A stretch of 64,000 bases of DNA from Roridomyces roridus. Its lineage: Eukaryota > Basidiomycota > Agaricomycetes > Agaricales > Mycenaceae. Both the position numbers and the translations under genes were made by a program. Position 1 is the stretch's first letter, and every line of letters begins with the position of its first letter. This document shows positions 43,893-55,868 of the stretch, in pieces. The DNA lies in assembly GCA_029378245.1 (NCBI GenBank), contig JARKIF010000005.1, forward strand, positions 744,001 through 808,000. The letters run 5' to 3'. The notes beneath the pieces were generated by a model. The model worked only from the letters and a program-made list of their open reading frames with translations, ran no database searches and was not told where the DNA came from.

Positions 43893-44273
43893 GGTGTGAG
43901 GTGAGGGAGATAATGAGGGTCCTTGGTTGACGGTCCGGTTCAGAGTTGGCCTGCCGTCATGATCGGCATCAGTATCGTCTGACAGATAGGGGCCGACCTC
44001 AGTGAGCTCAAGTGGAGAGAATTGTTCTTGGCTCTCAAACGACAGTGTGAGGGCCTGGAAAGTGATTCTCTCTCCATATTTTTGTATTTCGGACTTACTC
44101 AGCCATGACATCGATTGTTTCAAGCGCCAGTAACTTCTTACATGAGATCTTCGTTCGGGATGGACCGTAAATACAATTGTTCAGTAGATGATACATGATA
44201 TTGTGTACACTAAAAAGTTGCAAAGAAATGTCCGGGCAAGATCATAAGCACAGGCCAAAAAGTTCTTGAGGAG

Positions 44274-46648
44274 TTAACCAAATGCCTCCTCATACGAGGG
44301 CGGTGGAACGTCCCCATCATGAGCACCGCTTGGCCCAGCGGCAGCATGGGTTCGAAGCTGCGTCTTCAAACGGTCAATTTCCCTCGAAAGTTGTCGGAGT
44401 TCCCGGCGCTGCGTGTCAAACCGTGCCTGCGCTGTACGGGCTTCCTCTTGTAACCGCGTATTATCACGCGTGAGTTCATCATTAAGTCTCTGTTGCTCCT
44501 CGTACCCCGCAGTGGCTTCCTGTAGCTGTACAAGGGTTTCTTGCGCTTCCTGCGCTTCAACGCGTAGTCGCCTGTTCTCGTGTGCGAGATCATGGTTGAT
44601 CAGGTCCTGCAGTTCCGCATCCCCATCAGACCACGGCAGTTGCGTCGTAGATTCCCGCATTTCCTGCACCTGGGCCGTGAGTCGCTCGTTCTCGCGTACG
44701 AGGTCCTCGTATTGGATTCGCTGCATCTCCACTTCCGAAGTGGACGCCTCCAGCCGGTGCAAAGTCTCCTTCATTTCTTGCATTGATGTACGCAGCCCCT
44801 CATTTTCTCTAACAAGGACAGTGCTGACGGCAGCCCGGGTTTGGTGATCGCGATCGGCGTTGGTGGCGAGCTCAAGTTGGAGATCTTCCACCATAACCCG
44901 GAGAGAAACGTTCTCCTGGTTGAGGTTCGTTATTGTAGCCGTCTTGATCGTATGCGACTGGTGCAATTCAGAAATGAGTTTCTGCATCACCTGCACCTGA
45001 TCTGTGAGGCGGGATATGGCAACATCAGATGCATATGGGTCTGGCAGTGGTTTGGCTGCCGAAACGCTCGAAAAGCGGTGATGACTCGGCGTGGCGGACA
45101 GAGATGGATAGATCACAGACGCGCGCCTGAAAAGGGCGTCACCCGACTGCTCGGCAAACGCGTTCTTTTCACGCGGATAATGGTGTTCTTTCCCCTTGCC
45201 TGGACGAGGGGGCACCATGGGGGGAGGAGGGGAAGCAGGTTGCAGAGGAGAGGGGGGAAACGGGAGCAAGGGAGACGAGACCGAAGGAGAGGATGGAATC
45301 GTGAGCGAAGGAGAGGGCGGAATGTATTTTCCCCGACGCTGCTCTCCAATCAAGTACAACGCGATGGCAAAGCCATCGCGAGTGAGCTTGCCATCGTTGT
45401 TTACATCCGCCAACGACCTGTGATCAATTTGAGCGTGGCCGAGAATAAAAAGCGATTTAGCTACCAAATTCGAGCCAAGTCGTCTGGAGGCAATTTTGAC
45501 TCGAGCAGAAAAGGAAGGGAGATATTATCATGGATGAAACCGTTATTTAACGGATCCAAAGCGTCGAATTGACGGTCGGCGAATGATTTTGACATCGGAG
45601 GGAATGTCAAGTTTCGGACGATCGGTGTGCCCTGACGGGCTACGACGGAGGCTGCTTAAATCGATGGGAGCCGAGCGGACATCCGGCGACGATAGCGAAG
45701 TGTTTTGGGAAGACGCAGAAGAAGTACTGCGCTGGCCTGAAAGACGGCTATCATCCGGTGAAGACGGCGCTGTTTGTTGGGACGAAGCGGATGAACTGCG
45801 TCGACGGCGAGAACTAGAATGAGTGGGTACTGCAAGATGGATGCCATCCAGTTCAGGTGCATTGGGCGTTAACGGAGTCTGGGGAGGAGGCTCCGCTGCC
45901 GCTTGCTCGTACAATCCTTCGGGAAGGACGGCGGGCAAATCTGTGAACCGGTTGTTCATGATGCCCTGTATTAAATGCATTGCTATCGCAAATTCAGTCG
46001 AGTCCAGGGCGTTACGATGTGTGGTGTCTGAGAGCTCCCTGTTCATACGCCATTCAGCACATTCTTTGAGGTGTAGCTTGAACCAACCATATCCGAGACA
46101 GTTTATCTGCAGGCAATTTCGACTTTGCGAAAAATTCGCGAGCTCTGCCACCTGCATGGGTATTGGCGCCTGAAGAACGCGGTCAAATGAGTTGTACACA
46201 CCTGGGATCAACCCATCCACAGGCGTATTGGCATGGAATAGTCTGAGAAACCTGGCCTTGTCTTCCAGTGTACAAGGAGGTATGGCGGGTGACTCTGGTA
46301 TAGGAAGACCCGGAATACGAGCAAGGGGGCCAGCTAATAGGAAAGTTGAGCAAAAGTGCAATTGTCATGGAGTAAAATACATTTTGCAAGTAGTTCAGCT
46401 GCGGGCTTGACTCCAACCTGTGCCCAGCCTATCAACCGGAGAGCAGTTGCTGTTTCCGCTGGGGTAAGACATCCGTTACTTTGCGAATCGGCAAAAGCCC
46501 AGATTTCGGCGAGATCCTCGACGCGGAGATTCGTCTTGTTAAATATACCCAGTGCGACGTCGCCTGGCAGGATACCGAGCCTGTGAGGTTCGCCCTCTGC
46601 AAATATGAGGTCGACGAGGGCTGTCTCCTCCGCAGAAGGGGTGAACAT
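44274..46648 (-). CDS. EH-domain endocytic scaffold (Ede1/Eps15-like)
   Basis: An adaptor of clathrin-mediated endocytosis. ATG 46648: MFTPSAEETALVDLIFAEGEPHRLGILPGDVALGIFNKTNLRVEDLAEIWAFADSQSNGCLTPAETATALRLIGWAQ (EH1). EH2 is around DKARFLRLFHANTPVDGLIPG and NALDSTEFAIAMHLIQGIMNN. A Ser-rich linker follows. EH3 is SKSFADRQFDALDPLNNGFIHDNISLPFLLESKLPPDDLARIW-SLADVNNDGKLTRDGFAIALYLIGEQRRGKYIPP. EH3 sits in a different frame from the linker; an intron (GTCCGC..GTCAG) near 45610-45660 can join them. Next are a Pro-rich region and a long coiled coil (ISRLTDQVQVMQKLISELHQ to LSREIDRLKTQLRTH). The tail is PPPSYEEAFG, a PPxY motif that could bind a Nedd4-type WW ligase. Compared with yeast Ede1 I see no UBA domain. 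Confidence 0.85.
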
Positions 46649-46842
46649 CGAGTGAAGAGACGCGCAGTCGTGGAGATGAGGACCACAGTGACAGTTTGGA
46701 GGGTGGTGAAGGAATACACTGCCGTTAGCTACTACATCCGCTGCGCGTTCTCGCTGCGGTCAACAGTGAAGCTGTATGATTTGATGATCTCCGGGCCGCT
46801 CTCCCTTCAACTACCTCAAATCTTGCAAGCACTTCAAATGGA

Positions 46843-49822
46843 ATGTATTCCTGGCCTGCAACTCAAAGTATCAATACGTCCACCCTTCATGGCAAAGGAG
46901 CTGCCAAACGCAAAGAAAAAAACGCGCTCAGTTACCCCGTCCTAGACTATGGGACGGTGACAGCCGCGACTCTACTCTCGGACGCGGAAGGGCGGCTTGA
47001 ATGGACAAGTGTGTCCCAGAAACCGTCGCACGGTCAGGAATCTTCATTTCAATGGCCCTTTTCTCATACGGAAGCAACAGATGCTGCCTTTCTCAAAGCC
47101 GGGAAATCTGTAACTGTCTTTCCTGCGACGCGTCCTGCGCCCTCGAAAGTCCCCCAGATGACCATTCATCAGCGGGCAGAGCAAGGGGTAAGCTTCTTTT
47201 TTCCGTGCCTCAAGCCTATCATGACTTTCAACCAGGCCCACTTTCTGCGGACGTTTGCTCCGGACATCGACATTGCGGCCGAATTGATGAGGAAAGAGCT
47301 CACCGACGATGCCAAAATCGTACAGGAATACGAGACTTTCGACCCCTACGTCGGCAACCAACTGGAGACTGTCGCCTGCTCCGATTCCACGCATCTTGTT
47401 TTTCCAATGGGTGAACTGAACAGGGATCTAAGTTTGTGCCCATCCTTCTGTCTACGCCTCCTCTTCTGACCATTATCGTCCAGACCTCTCTCCCTTGATC
47501 ACCTCACCTGACGGCGAAGCAACATTGCGGCCTTGCGCACAGTCTATCCACACATTTGACACCCCCATCCGTCAGATAACAGCATCCCAATTCAGTGAAG
47601 AGAAAGGTAAGCTTGCAGCTCGCAGCCTTGATTAGACACCAAGTGTGTTGTTTCAGGCTCATATCTCGCCATTCGCACCTTCGGCCCAACATCGCTTCTG
47701 GAACTAAAGACGGTCGGGTCGACTCCGCGCATCACCGAGCTGGCCAGTGTGAGCTCTACAGACACCGGCGGCAAGCAAGTAGTCGATGTCAAAATTGCAC
47801 CGCTTGAAGCAATCTTGGTGAATCAGGACGGCGCGGTGTACAAATGCAATTTGGCCGAGGGCAAAACAATGTGCGTTTTCTGCGACCTGTGCATACTGAG
47901 TTGATCCATTTTCCAGACTCGTGCGTCAGGGCGAAGCGACGGAGGACTCTGACTCTTTCTGGAGACTTGAATCAGCTGAACACAGCGATAGTTGTATGTT
48001 GATGTCCAAGTCTGGTATCAAGGAGCTGGATTTCAGGGTATAGATTGTCTTATTCCCACCCTGGGCGGAGCTAATATCGCACCCAGGCTGTGGACTCATC
48101 TTTAGCACTCTACACTGCTATTTCCAACGACATCTTGACCAGTGTCGAGGACTATCGCGCAGATGAGATGATCCGCGTCTGCACCACATCCCAAGTGGTC
48201 TGGCTCGATCGACGGAATGCCGCTAGACCCTTGTTGGCGTTCAAGCACGGCCGTGTTTTTGACCGCACCCTCCAAACCCGTACCATTCGATTTGGAAATG
48301 GTATTCATTCCACGTATCTTTCGTTGTCTTTCTTAACAGCGGGTGCAGGACATCTGACAATGCTTTCGTCTCGTAAAAACGGGCTGCTGACTGTCTATGA
48401 TGTATCGCACGCGCAGACTGGTATGGCATTTGCCCAGACGCATCCATATTGTCTGAGGACCCCCGTTGGTGGAGAGTTACAAACGGGGCGCAATTTCTTT
48501 CGCCATCCTTTGGCCCAGCCAAATGCACCTGTAACCTTGTTTTCACTGTCTGAACTCGGTTCAATTCGAGCATCCCAACTCTCGTGGGGGAACGCAGGGG
48601 AACCTACGTTCAATTGGTCTGAGGATGTTGGAAGATTGCATGATCAGTCGGCTCAGCTCAAAGAAGACTTTGGTTCCTTTGGGGAGGCGGAGCCAAAGAC
48701 GGTCGACATGTCTTCAGTCTATGCACGTGAGTAACACGCAAAAGTTTGCTCGATTGACTGACGAATTAAATCAGAGATTTCTCAAACCTACCGGGAAGAG
48801 AGCGACCTTGACGCCGCAGCCGCAGCAGAGTCGCTCTACGATCTGGTAGAAAAGGCGCCATCGTACTGGCAAGATTTAAATGATCCAGTTGAGCATATGT
48901 TGACGAGGTGCTTACTTGCCTTTCATCTGGATACATCAGCTGACTGGACTCTAGTTACGATGTCCTGTTTCGCTCTGGAGACGAACCAAGTCCATCCAGG
49001 AGGGCCGATTTTCTCACTGAGAGTGTTTTCAACTCGAAACGGGGGTATCGCGCCCTTTTACAAGGGCGTGTGTCCTCTGAATCTCTGGCCAAGGACGCTC
49101 AATGGAATCACAGCATCAGTGATGTCTTGCACCATTTTGACCCGGATATGTCGTTGGATGCTCGCCAACTATCCGAGAGTCTGCGGAGATTTGATCTGCA
49201 GCCTACTGCAGATCGTTCTCCGCAGTCTCTGCGACGTGAATCCGAGGCCCGGGAGCAGCTTGTACTGGACCTCACATTGGCCCAACACGTCTATTCTTCG
49301 CGTCCGTTTGCAAAGGGGGATTCCTTGGAGAGCATGACGCAGACGCTTTCTCTCGACGGCGAGCCGCCTCCTATGAGCTTTGGGTATCTGCATCCGATTC
49401 CGAAGGAGGAGAACGAAGCCGACGAGGGAGACAAGGAGGAGATGATACCCTTGAGTGTCCGGTTATTGCTGAAGGACTGGGACATTGGCACCAAGCCCAA
49501 GGACTTTGCATATATCGACCCTTACAGTGATCAGCCCCAAGAGCCGGAACCTATTCCCCGTCCGCCTGCACCAGAAGAACGACCTGCAGTACAGAAACCC
49601 CACATCATTGTCCAGCAACCTCCGCCCATCGTTTCCACTCAGCCAACGCGTAGCTGGATGTCGCAAGATATTCACCCTGCAAGTCAGCCAACTGTTATCA
49701 GCACTGAATTGGGCGGGGCATCCCAGGATATGATGGCAAGCACACAGATATTGCCCGGTGCGTTCGGAGGGCGTCCCGTGGCGAAAAAGAAGGTGGCGAA
49801 GAAACGGCTGGGTGGATTCTAG
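46843..49822 (+). CDS. RNA polymerase I initiation factor Rrn6-like (TAF1C-like)
   Basis: A probable rDNA core-factor subunit. ATG 46843: MYSWPATQSINTSTLHGKGAAKRKEKNALSYPVLDYGTVTAATLLSDAEGRLEW. Several introns follow. Beta-propeller-like stretches include LAIRTFGPTSLLELKTV, VVDVKIAPLEAILVNQDGAVYKCNL, DEMIRVCTTSQVVWLDRRNAARPLLAFKHGR, SRKNGLLTVYDVSHAQ and APVTLFSLSELGSIRASQLSW. A helical region then leads to a Pro-rich tail and a basic end FGGRPVAKKKVAKKRLGGF. The propeller, helical bundle and Lys-rich KKR.GGF terminus match fungal Rrn6 proteins as I know them. The family is poorly conserved, so the call is moderate. Confidence 0.68.
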
Positions 49823-49990
49823 ATTAGATTAGATAAATGATGCCGAGTGATGCCCGTTTATCAATTGTTGCGTGATGAAACTATCCAGTTTTCGGCCGGC
49901 AACAATTTTGATCAAGCCTTGGGCCTTGATAACATAGCCTGCAGCAAATTTGTATCCTCTCTTCTCCGTCCGTCGTCCCGCTCCCTCAAG

Positions 49991-51419
49991 ATGAGGTTCG
50001 TCTATTCAACTGTCCTGCCTCTATTCGATACTCACATGTTCTTCCAGCCACCGTAAAGTCTGTTTCCAGCCATGCTCATTTCGCACAAAAAAACTCAACC
50101 GCCGTCTCTAGTTCGAAGCGCCCCGTCACGGCTCTCTCGGTTTCCTGCCGAGAAAGCGCGCTGCCCGCCACCGTGGCAAAGTCAAGTCCTTCCCCAAGGT
50201 GTGTTACCAACACGGTTTTCATTGAACGAAAACTGAGTGAGCAACTCTGTAGGATGACCCCAAGAAGCCTGTGCACTTGACTGCTGTTATGGGCTACAAG
50301 GCTGGTATGACCCATGTTGTCCGTGACCTTGACCGTCCTGGCTCCAGTACGTGCTGTTGTATTTTTTTTCTCTGGTTCAGGAATCTCATCTCCCGTAGAA
50401 ATGCACAAGAAGGAGGTTGTCGAGGCTGTCACTATCATCGAGACGCCACCACTCATCGTCGTCGGTGTTGTCGGCTACGTCGAGACTCCCCGTGGACTGC
50501 GCACCCTCACCACCGTCTGGGCTTCCCATCTTTCCGACGAGGTCAAGCGGAGATTCTACAAGAACTGGTACCGCTCAAAGAAGAAGGCCTTCACGCGGTA
50601 CGCCAAGAAGCACGCCGAGGACAACGGCAAGTCCGTTGCCCGCGAGCTGGAGCGCATCCGCAAGTACTGCACTGTCGTTCGGGTTCTTGCCCACACCCAG
50701 ATCCGCAAGACTGGCCTTTCTCAAAAGAAGGCCCATCTCATGGAGATCCAGGTCAACGGTGGCTCGATTCCCGACAAGGTCGAGTTTGCCCACGGCCTGT
50801 TCGAGAAGCCCATCGAAGTCGGCTCCGTCTTCGAGCAGGACGAGTGTGTGGATGTGATCGCCGTCACCAAGGGTCACGGTTTCGAGGGTGTTACTCACCG
50901 GTGGGGAACCAAGAAGCTGCCGCGGAAGACGCACAAGGGTCTGCGCAAGGTCGCTTGTATCGGTGCTTGGCATCCGTCCAAGGTCATGTTCTCCGTTGCC
51001 CGTGCTGGTCAAAGTACGTGTTCTGCCCGTTTTTTCCCTCTTGTGCTCAACGTTCCTCAGACGGTTACCATCACCGTACGGAGCTGAACAAGAAGATCTA
51101 CCGTATTGGCTCTGGCACGGACGAGGCCAACGCTTCCACCGAGTCCGACGTCACCAACAAGGCGATTACGCCGATGGGTGGCTTCCCCCACTACGGTATC
51201 GTCAAGAACGACTTCCTCATGCTCAAGGGCTCCATTCCCGGTACCAAGAAGCGTGTCATCACCATCCGGAAATCCCTCATGGTGCACACGTCGCGTCGTG
51301 ACCTGGAGAAGGTCCAGCTAAAATTCATCGACACCTCGTCCAAGTTCGGTCACGGTGCCTTCCAGACCTTCGAGGAGAAGGCGGCGTTCCTTGGCGTCCT
51401 CAAGGTCAAGTCGCAGTAG
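49991..51419 (+). CDS. RPL3: Cytosolic ribosomal protein L3 (uL3)
   Basis: A large-subunit core protein near the peptidyl-transferase centre. The start is built from a 5-nt exon (49991-49995, ATGAG), intron 49996-50047, a 10-nt exon (50048-50057) and intron 50058-50110. Together they spell [34 protein letters not shown], the universal L3 N-terminus. Further introns follow: [66 protein letters not shown], the W/His-finger region [38 protein letters not shown], then [17 protein letters not shown]. The end is [24 protein letters not shown]. All phases agree. A pyrimidine-rich leader precedes it. Confidence 0.97.
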
Positions 51420-51648
51420 TTTTATGCATAGCCCATGTTCTTCGTATATGTTTTATGCATTGCATTGCTCGCTCTGGAAAATATGCCGAAATATCGAGAA
51501 ACCAAAGCCATCACGTGTACACAGCCACAAGCAAGGAATTTTTGCGCGTTAGCTGCTGCCACCAAGAGACGGATTCACGTCGGTCTTGTAAGCCTCTTCT
51601 CCCATTTCTTTTTGCATGGCTAATTTGAGCGCAGGATGACTGCAGTTG

Positions 51649-53337
51649 ATGCTCAGAGCGCCTCCGCTGCTGCGCACACTTCCTCGACCGCGTCTTGCTC
51701 GTCTTCAATCAAAATGGAGCCAGGTCCCTTCACCACAAGACAGCGGTCAGACGACTTCTGCCAGCAGTTTCGTATTGCCGGACCCAGCTCTAGACCGTTC
51801 TCGTGTCCCCCGCTACTTTGCTCGTCAACAAACCCGAGCTTACCCGGTTGGAAAACCGTGGCGGAGGCTGCCTCTGCCCATTATACACTCCAAGGTCATC
51901 AAATATGGCCAGCCAGTGCTGGCAGAGAGCGGCACACAGCCGTTTTACGACGATGCGTTCGAGGACCTCGATCTGGGCGAGTTGTTCGACGTAGAGCGTT
52001 CCTACGAGGGTTACGTCGACCCTGTTGCTTGGCGGCGCGATCTACTACGTGTTCTCGGAAACACCCAATCGCACCAGCAGGCCTGGAAGGCATACGACAC
52101 CCTTGTCAACATTCCCTTCTCCATCCCTCACCGACATCTCAACCGATTCGTGCGCCTGTTGTCGCGCGAAACGACCAAGACGCGGGTGATATTTCCGCGC
52201 CTCTTGGCGGTGTTGACCTTGATTCACCGCTCCCGTTGGAAGATCGAGGGGTACCAGTGGAATGCGCTAATTGACAGTGCAGGCAAGGGCCTTCGCAAGG
52301 CGCGCCCGCAAGATTTCAAACGTGCCTTTGAAACTTTTACCGACATGGTCTCGTCAAAGGCCCCGGGCAGTGCATTGTCCGACCTGTCATCCCGTATGCA
52401 CACGGAGATCGTCGACAATCCCTTACCCGATATTATTACTTACACTACACTCATCAACCATGCGGTAGAGACCCGTCTGCAGACCCAAGTTGACCAGTCC
52501 ATGTCCCTGCTGGACGCGTCGCGAGTCCCGCCCAACAGAATTACGCATCTAGTCATGCTCAAACATCATTCCAACGCTGGAAACCTGGACGGCGTGCGTA
52601 CCAGTCTCTTCAAAATGCGCCAGCTCCGCATGCCTCTTGGTCTCGACGGTCTCAACGCGGTCATGTGGGCCTACTCTCGCTCCTACCGATTGGACGTCGT
52701 CGTCCACATTTATTCTGTGCTCCGCTACAACGCGACAACAGAGGGCGACATTAATGCTACTCTGCAAGTTTTGCTAGCAGAAGGCATCCAAATCCCTCCG
52801 GACATGGTTGCCAATGAAACGACCTACGTGCTTGTCATCCAAGCGATGGCGTACCACGGGAACCTCAAGTCCGCACTCGGCGCCTTCATGGACATGCTAT
52901 CCTCGAACAACGTCGAGATTGGGGCGCCCATGTATCGCGACGACGGCGGTCAGTTGCGACCCTCGCCCTATTCCCCCACTCTCCCCATTTTCCGCGGCAT
53001 CTTCTTAGGATTCAGCCGGCACGGTGTTGCTTATTTGCCACCTTCCAGCACGGGTTATGCACAACAACCCTGGGTACTCTCAAGCCTCACCTCCCTGTTT
53101 GAGGTCTTCCTCGCGCTGCCAGAGTACATCCGGCCGTCAACATCTACGATCTACTGGGCGCTGATAGCTTTTGACAAGACGAGCGACGGCGACAGGGAGC
53201 TGCTCCAGACTGTCTGGAACCGCATGGAGGCTCGATTTGGCGGGCCCTGGGTCGGACCGGAGCACCGCCTGCAACGGATAAAGCAGTCTCTTTTCAGCCT
53301 CAGGTCACGCAGAAGAGAAAAGAGTCCATTCGGGTGA
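51649..53337 (+). CDS. PPR-like mitochondrial protein, intronless
   Basis: Probably an organellar RNA-binding or translation-related protein. ATG 51649 (the codon at 51646 is TTG): MLRAPPLLRTLPRPRLARLQSKWSQ, a strong Arg-rich presequence. About 560 residues follow without an intron, unusual in this window. Helical-repeat character is visible in QQAWKAYDTLVNIPFSIPHRHLNRFVRLLSRE, QWNALIDSAGKGLRKARPQDFKRAFETFTDM, ITYTTLINHAVETR, THLVMLKHHSNAGNLDGVRTSLFKMRQLRMPLGLDGLNAVMWAYSRSYRLDVVVHIYSVL and TYVLVIQAMAYHGNLKSALGAFMDML. These are spaced like pentatricopeptide repeats. No known catalytic domain is seen. The stop is 7 bp from the convergent AMMECR1 stop. Confidence 0.75.
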   Translation: MLRAPPLLRTLPRPRLARLQSKWSQVPSPQDSGQTTSASSFVLPDPALDRSRVPRYFARQQTRAYPVGKPWRRLPLPIIHSKVIKYGQPVLAESGTQPFYDDAFEDLDLGELFDVERSYEGYVDPVAWRRDLLRVLGNTQSHQQAWKAYDTLVNIPFSIPHRHLNRFVRLLSRETTKTRVIFPRLLAVLTLIHRSRWKIEGYQWNALIDSAGKGLRKARPQDFKRAFETFTDMVSSKAPGSALSDLSSRMHTEIVDNPLPDIITYTTLINHAVETRLQTQVDQSMSLLDASRVPPNRITHLVMLKHHSNAGNLDGVRTSLFKMRQLRMPLGLDGLNAVMWAYSRSYRLDVVVHIYSVLRYNATTEGDINATLQVLLAEGIQIPPDMVANETTYVLVIQAMAYHGNLKSALGAFMDMLSSNNVEIGAPMYRDDGGQLRPSPYSPTLPIFRGIFLGFSRHGVAYLPPSSTGYAQQPWVLSSLTSLFEVFLALPEYIRPSTSTIYWALIAFDKTSDGDRELLQTVWNRMEARFGGPWVGPEHRLQRIKQSLFSLRSRRREKSPFG

Positions 53338-53344
53338 TATCACA

Positions 53345-54189
53345 TTAAGCTTCGTCGGCGGTTGTCCGCTTCTCCCTCCACTCTCTATATTCGTCCCATC
53401 CTACCGTGCACACCTTGGATTGGTACCGGCGCAACTTAACGCTCCGTCTAAGATCCTCGGTGATCGTCCCGTTCCACCCCGCCTTTTGTATCGCGCTGTC
53501 CACGGCCTCGATCCTGTCCCAGCCTTGCTCCGGGATGACGTCCGGGAGGTAGGTCGCCGAGAATGTCTGCCTCGAGGTGACGCGAGGCAGGTACGTCGAC
53601 GAGGAGAGCGGCGAGGGCGTGCCCGAAGACGTGGGGAGCAACGAAGGATGCGGGAAAGTGATGGAGATGCCGTGCACGCCGATAGTCCAGTCCAAATACG
53701 ACTCGGCATCTTCAAAATCCGTAAGGAGCGAGATACTAGCAGGGAGTCAGTCGCAAACTGGGAGGGCACAAAAAATGGAACGAGGAGGGGACGCACGCGC
53801 ATTCCAAGCTCTCCAACTCGCTCTTGTCGATCTTGCGGAATCGGTGGTCGCGGAATGCACTGATGAGTGCAAACTCTTGCAGCCCTTCATGGAGAGTGAG
53901 CGCCTCGAAGCTCCCGATGCAGCCCCGGAGGCGTGGGGCGCGGCCAGGACGGGACGAGCGAGTGTTCCAGGTTACAAAGAGTGGGCTGAGAGGGTCTGGG
54001 TTCGGGCATAGTTTTCGTTGTCGGTATCACTTACTACTTGTCATCCGCAAATCGAGGAGTAATGGGCTTGGCTCCAGACGTGAGTGCGCAGTAGAGAGCG
54101 TCAAAGGCGTGAAAGCAGTGTTCGGGCGTGCAGGTCCCTCCGCTGTCTAACTCTGGCTTTGCAGCGGGGTCGGGTGGGACCAGGGACAT
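53345..54189 (-). CDS. AMMECR1-domain protein
   Basis: A conserved protein of unknown biochemical role, homologous to human AMMECR1. ATG 54189: MSLVPPDPAAKPELDSGGTCTPEHCFHAFDALYCALT, where the Cys-rich start opens the domain. An intron (donor GTAAGT) joins FADDK to [82 protein letters not shown] is the family signature. The rest is YLDWTIGVHGISITFPHPSL, an inserted Ser/Pro loop, ATYLPDVIPEQGWDRIEAVDSAIQKAGWNGTITEDLRRSVKLRRYQSKV. The length and motif order are normal for a fungal member. Confidence 0.9.
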
Positions 54190-54669
54190 TGGATGGCAGT
54201 TGGACTGAGGTGGGCGGGTGTTGCTACACGGCCCGAGAACCGGCCGCGGCAAACAAAAGACAACAAACTACTGCTACTTTGCCTTCCGCAGACGTTCTGG
54301 AAATGCCTTGGCCGTCGGTGCTGCGCGACGCAGTCCCTCAGACACCCTCAAGTCATTCACACCGGATGTATGGCAGTGGTAGTAATGTGCAGATAAGCTA
54401 GAGCTATACTAAATTCGGACAATAAACAGAAAAATAAGAGACATTGAGTGACACAGAGAGGAAAGCGTGCGTAGCTAGGTGAGATGTTGAGTCGATGATG
54501 TGAGATGAATGGATGGATGGATGATGTAGATAGACTGGATGGGATAAGAAAAGGGTGCATATGTGCATGGGTTTGGTCGTGGATAAAGGCATGGGGCAGG
54601 CATGAATGGGAAAAGAGAGGCAGGTGAGCAAATGAGGGGATAGAGTTTCAAACAAAAGTGTACCGTTGC
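54190..54669. other. Intergenic, 480 bp, with a short GATG-type microsatellite
   Basis: Contains the AMMECR1 promoter and the presumed 3' UTR of the Rab gene. Around 54481-54545 the + strand has short GATG/GGAT repeats with interruptions. No gene or RNA is seen. Confidence 0.5.
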
Positions 54670-55868
54670 TCAACAACAGCTCCAACGTGCCACCCGCTCG
54701 CGCTCCGCCTTCTCCCTCGCCTCCTCCTCTTCTGCTTGCACGCTCCACGCCGGCGCAGCAACAGCCGTTAAAAATACGCTGTCCCGCTTCTTCACCTCGT
54801 TCTCTTTCTCAATGCGGTCCTTGCGTAGGATGATGGCAGCTATCAGGTTGTCGAATAGATTCTGAATGCCTGTTTCCGTGTTAATTAAGGGCCCGTGGAG
54901 ATTGTGAGATTGCGCACCGAAATCATCCTTGGCGGAAACCTCGAACAATTCCATCCCCTTGCTAAGTCCCCACTCATAGTCTTGCCCCTCCTCCTCGTCG
55001 TCGACAGCATGCTCATCGTCCTCATTAATGCTGCTGTTCGAGTCATGGTGCGCAATCTCCGTCCACCCGCCCCCGCCACCGGCTTTAAAACCAAAGTGCG
55101 ACCCAAATCGGGACGGCTGGGGGCGGGAGCTGCTGGAACGCGAAGAGCTAGACGAAACGGGCTGTGGTGGCTGCCGCGTCTGCATTGCACTGCTACGGGC
55201 ATGCTGGAGATCCAGGTACGCGGGTGTATCCGGAGGGGGTCCAGAGGGGGTGGTAACGGGGGGAGAGCGGAGGCCAGGAAAGGAAGTAAACCGCGGTCGT
55301 ATATACGAAAGCGTCGATAACTGCGGTGGTGGCGGGGGCGTTGGTGCCCTTGGTGGTTGTGGTGGAGGGAACCAGTTGTGTAGCGACAGACGGGCGAGAT
55401 CCGAGGTTACTTGTCGGTGGGAGGACAAATCGGCTTTGGAGCCGACAATGTAGATGATGAGCTCGGGCTGGCAGTTCTTCTTGAGCTCTTCCAGCCAGCC
55501 GCGGATGTCGTCGAATGTGGAGGCGTTGGTGATGTCGTACAGCAGGAGAGCCGCGTTTGCGCCTCGATAATACATGGGGGCCTGTAAAAGTGAGCGAGAG
55601 AAAGAGGGTAGGTATCAAGACGCACCATACTCCGGAACCTCTCCTGGCCAGCAGTGTCCCATAGCTGCAAACGGACCTTGAGGCCATTGACATAGACCTT
55701 CTTGGTAACGAAGAACGCGCCGCTCGTGGAGGTGGTATTCTTTGGATCAAACTTGTTCTGGGTATACCGTTGGAGGAGACTCGTCTTGCCAACCCCCGAA
55801 TTGCCCATGACGACAATCTTGCTGTCTATGCCTTCCTCATACCGCGCACGGGAGTATGGATTGGCCAT
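54670..55868 (-). CDS. Rab-type small GTPase with a long insertion before the G5 motif
   Basis: A vesicle-traffic GTPase. ATG 55868: [81 protein letters not shown]. The P-loop is GNSGVGKTS and the switch II is WDTAGQERF. An intron leads to [52 protein letters not shown] (G4 as SKAD, not NKxD). About 130 residues of Pro/Ser/Gly/Glu-rich sequence then precede [13 protein letters not shown] (G5 SAK). A 48-nt intron in the same frame can be removed to give [24 protein letters not shown]. The C-terminus WSCC suits geranylgeranylation. It is Rab-like but does not fit a standard subfamily; an atypical Rab24-like group is one option. Confidence 0.85.

Noticed and set aside
45540..45660. Possible frameshift in the EH-domain gene before the third EH domain
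   Set aside because: An intron with donor GTCCGC and acceptor GTCAG joins the two frames in phase, so a frame break is not required.
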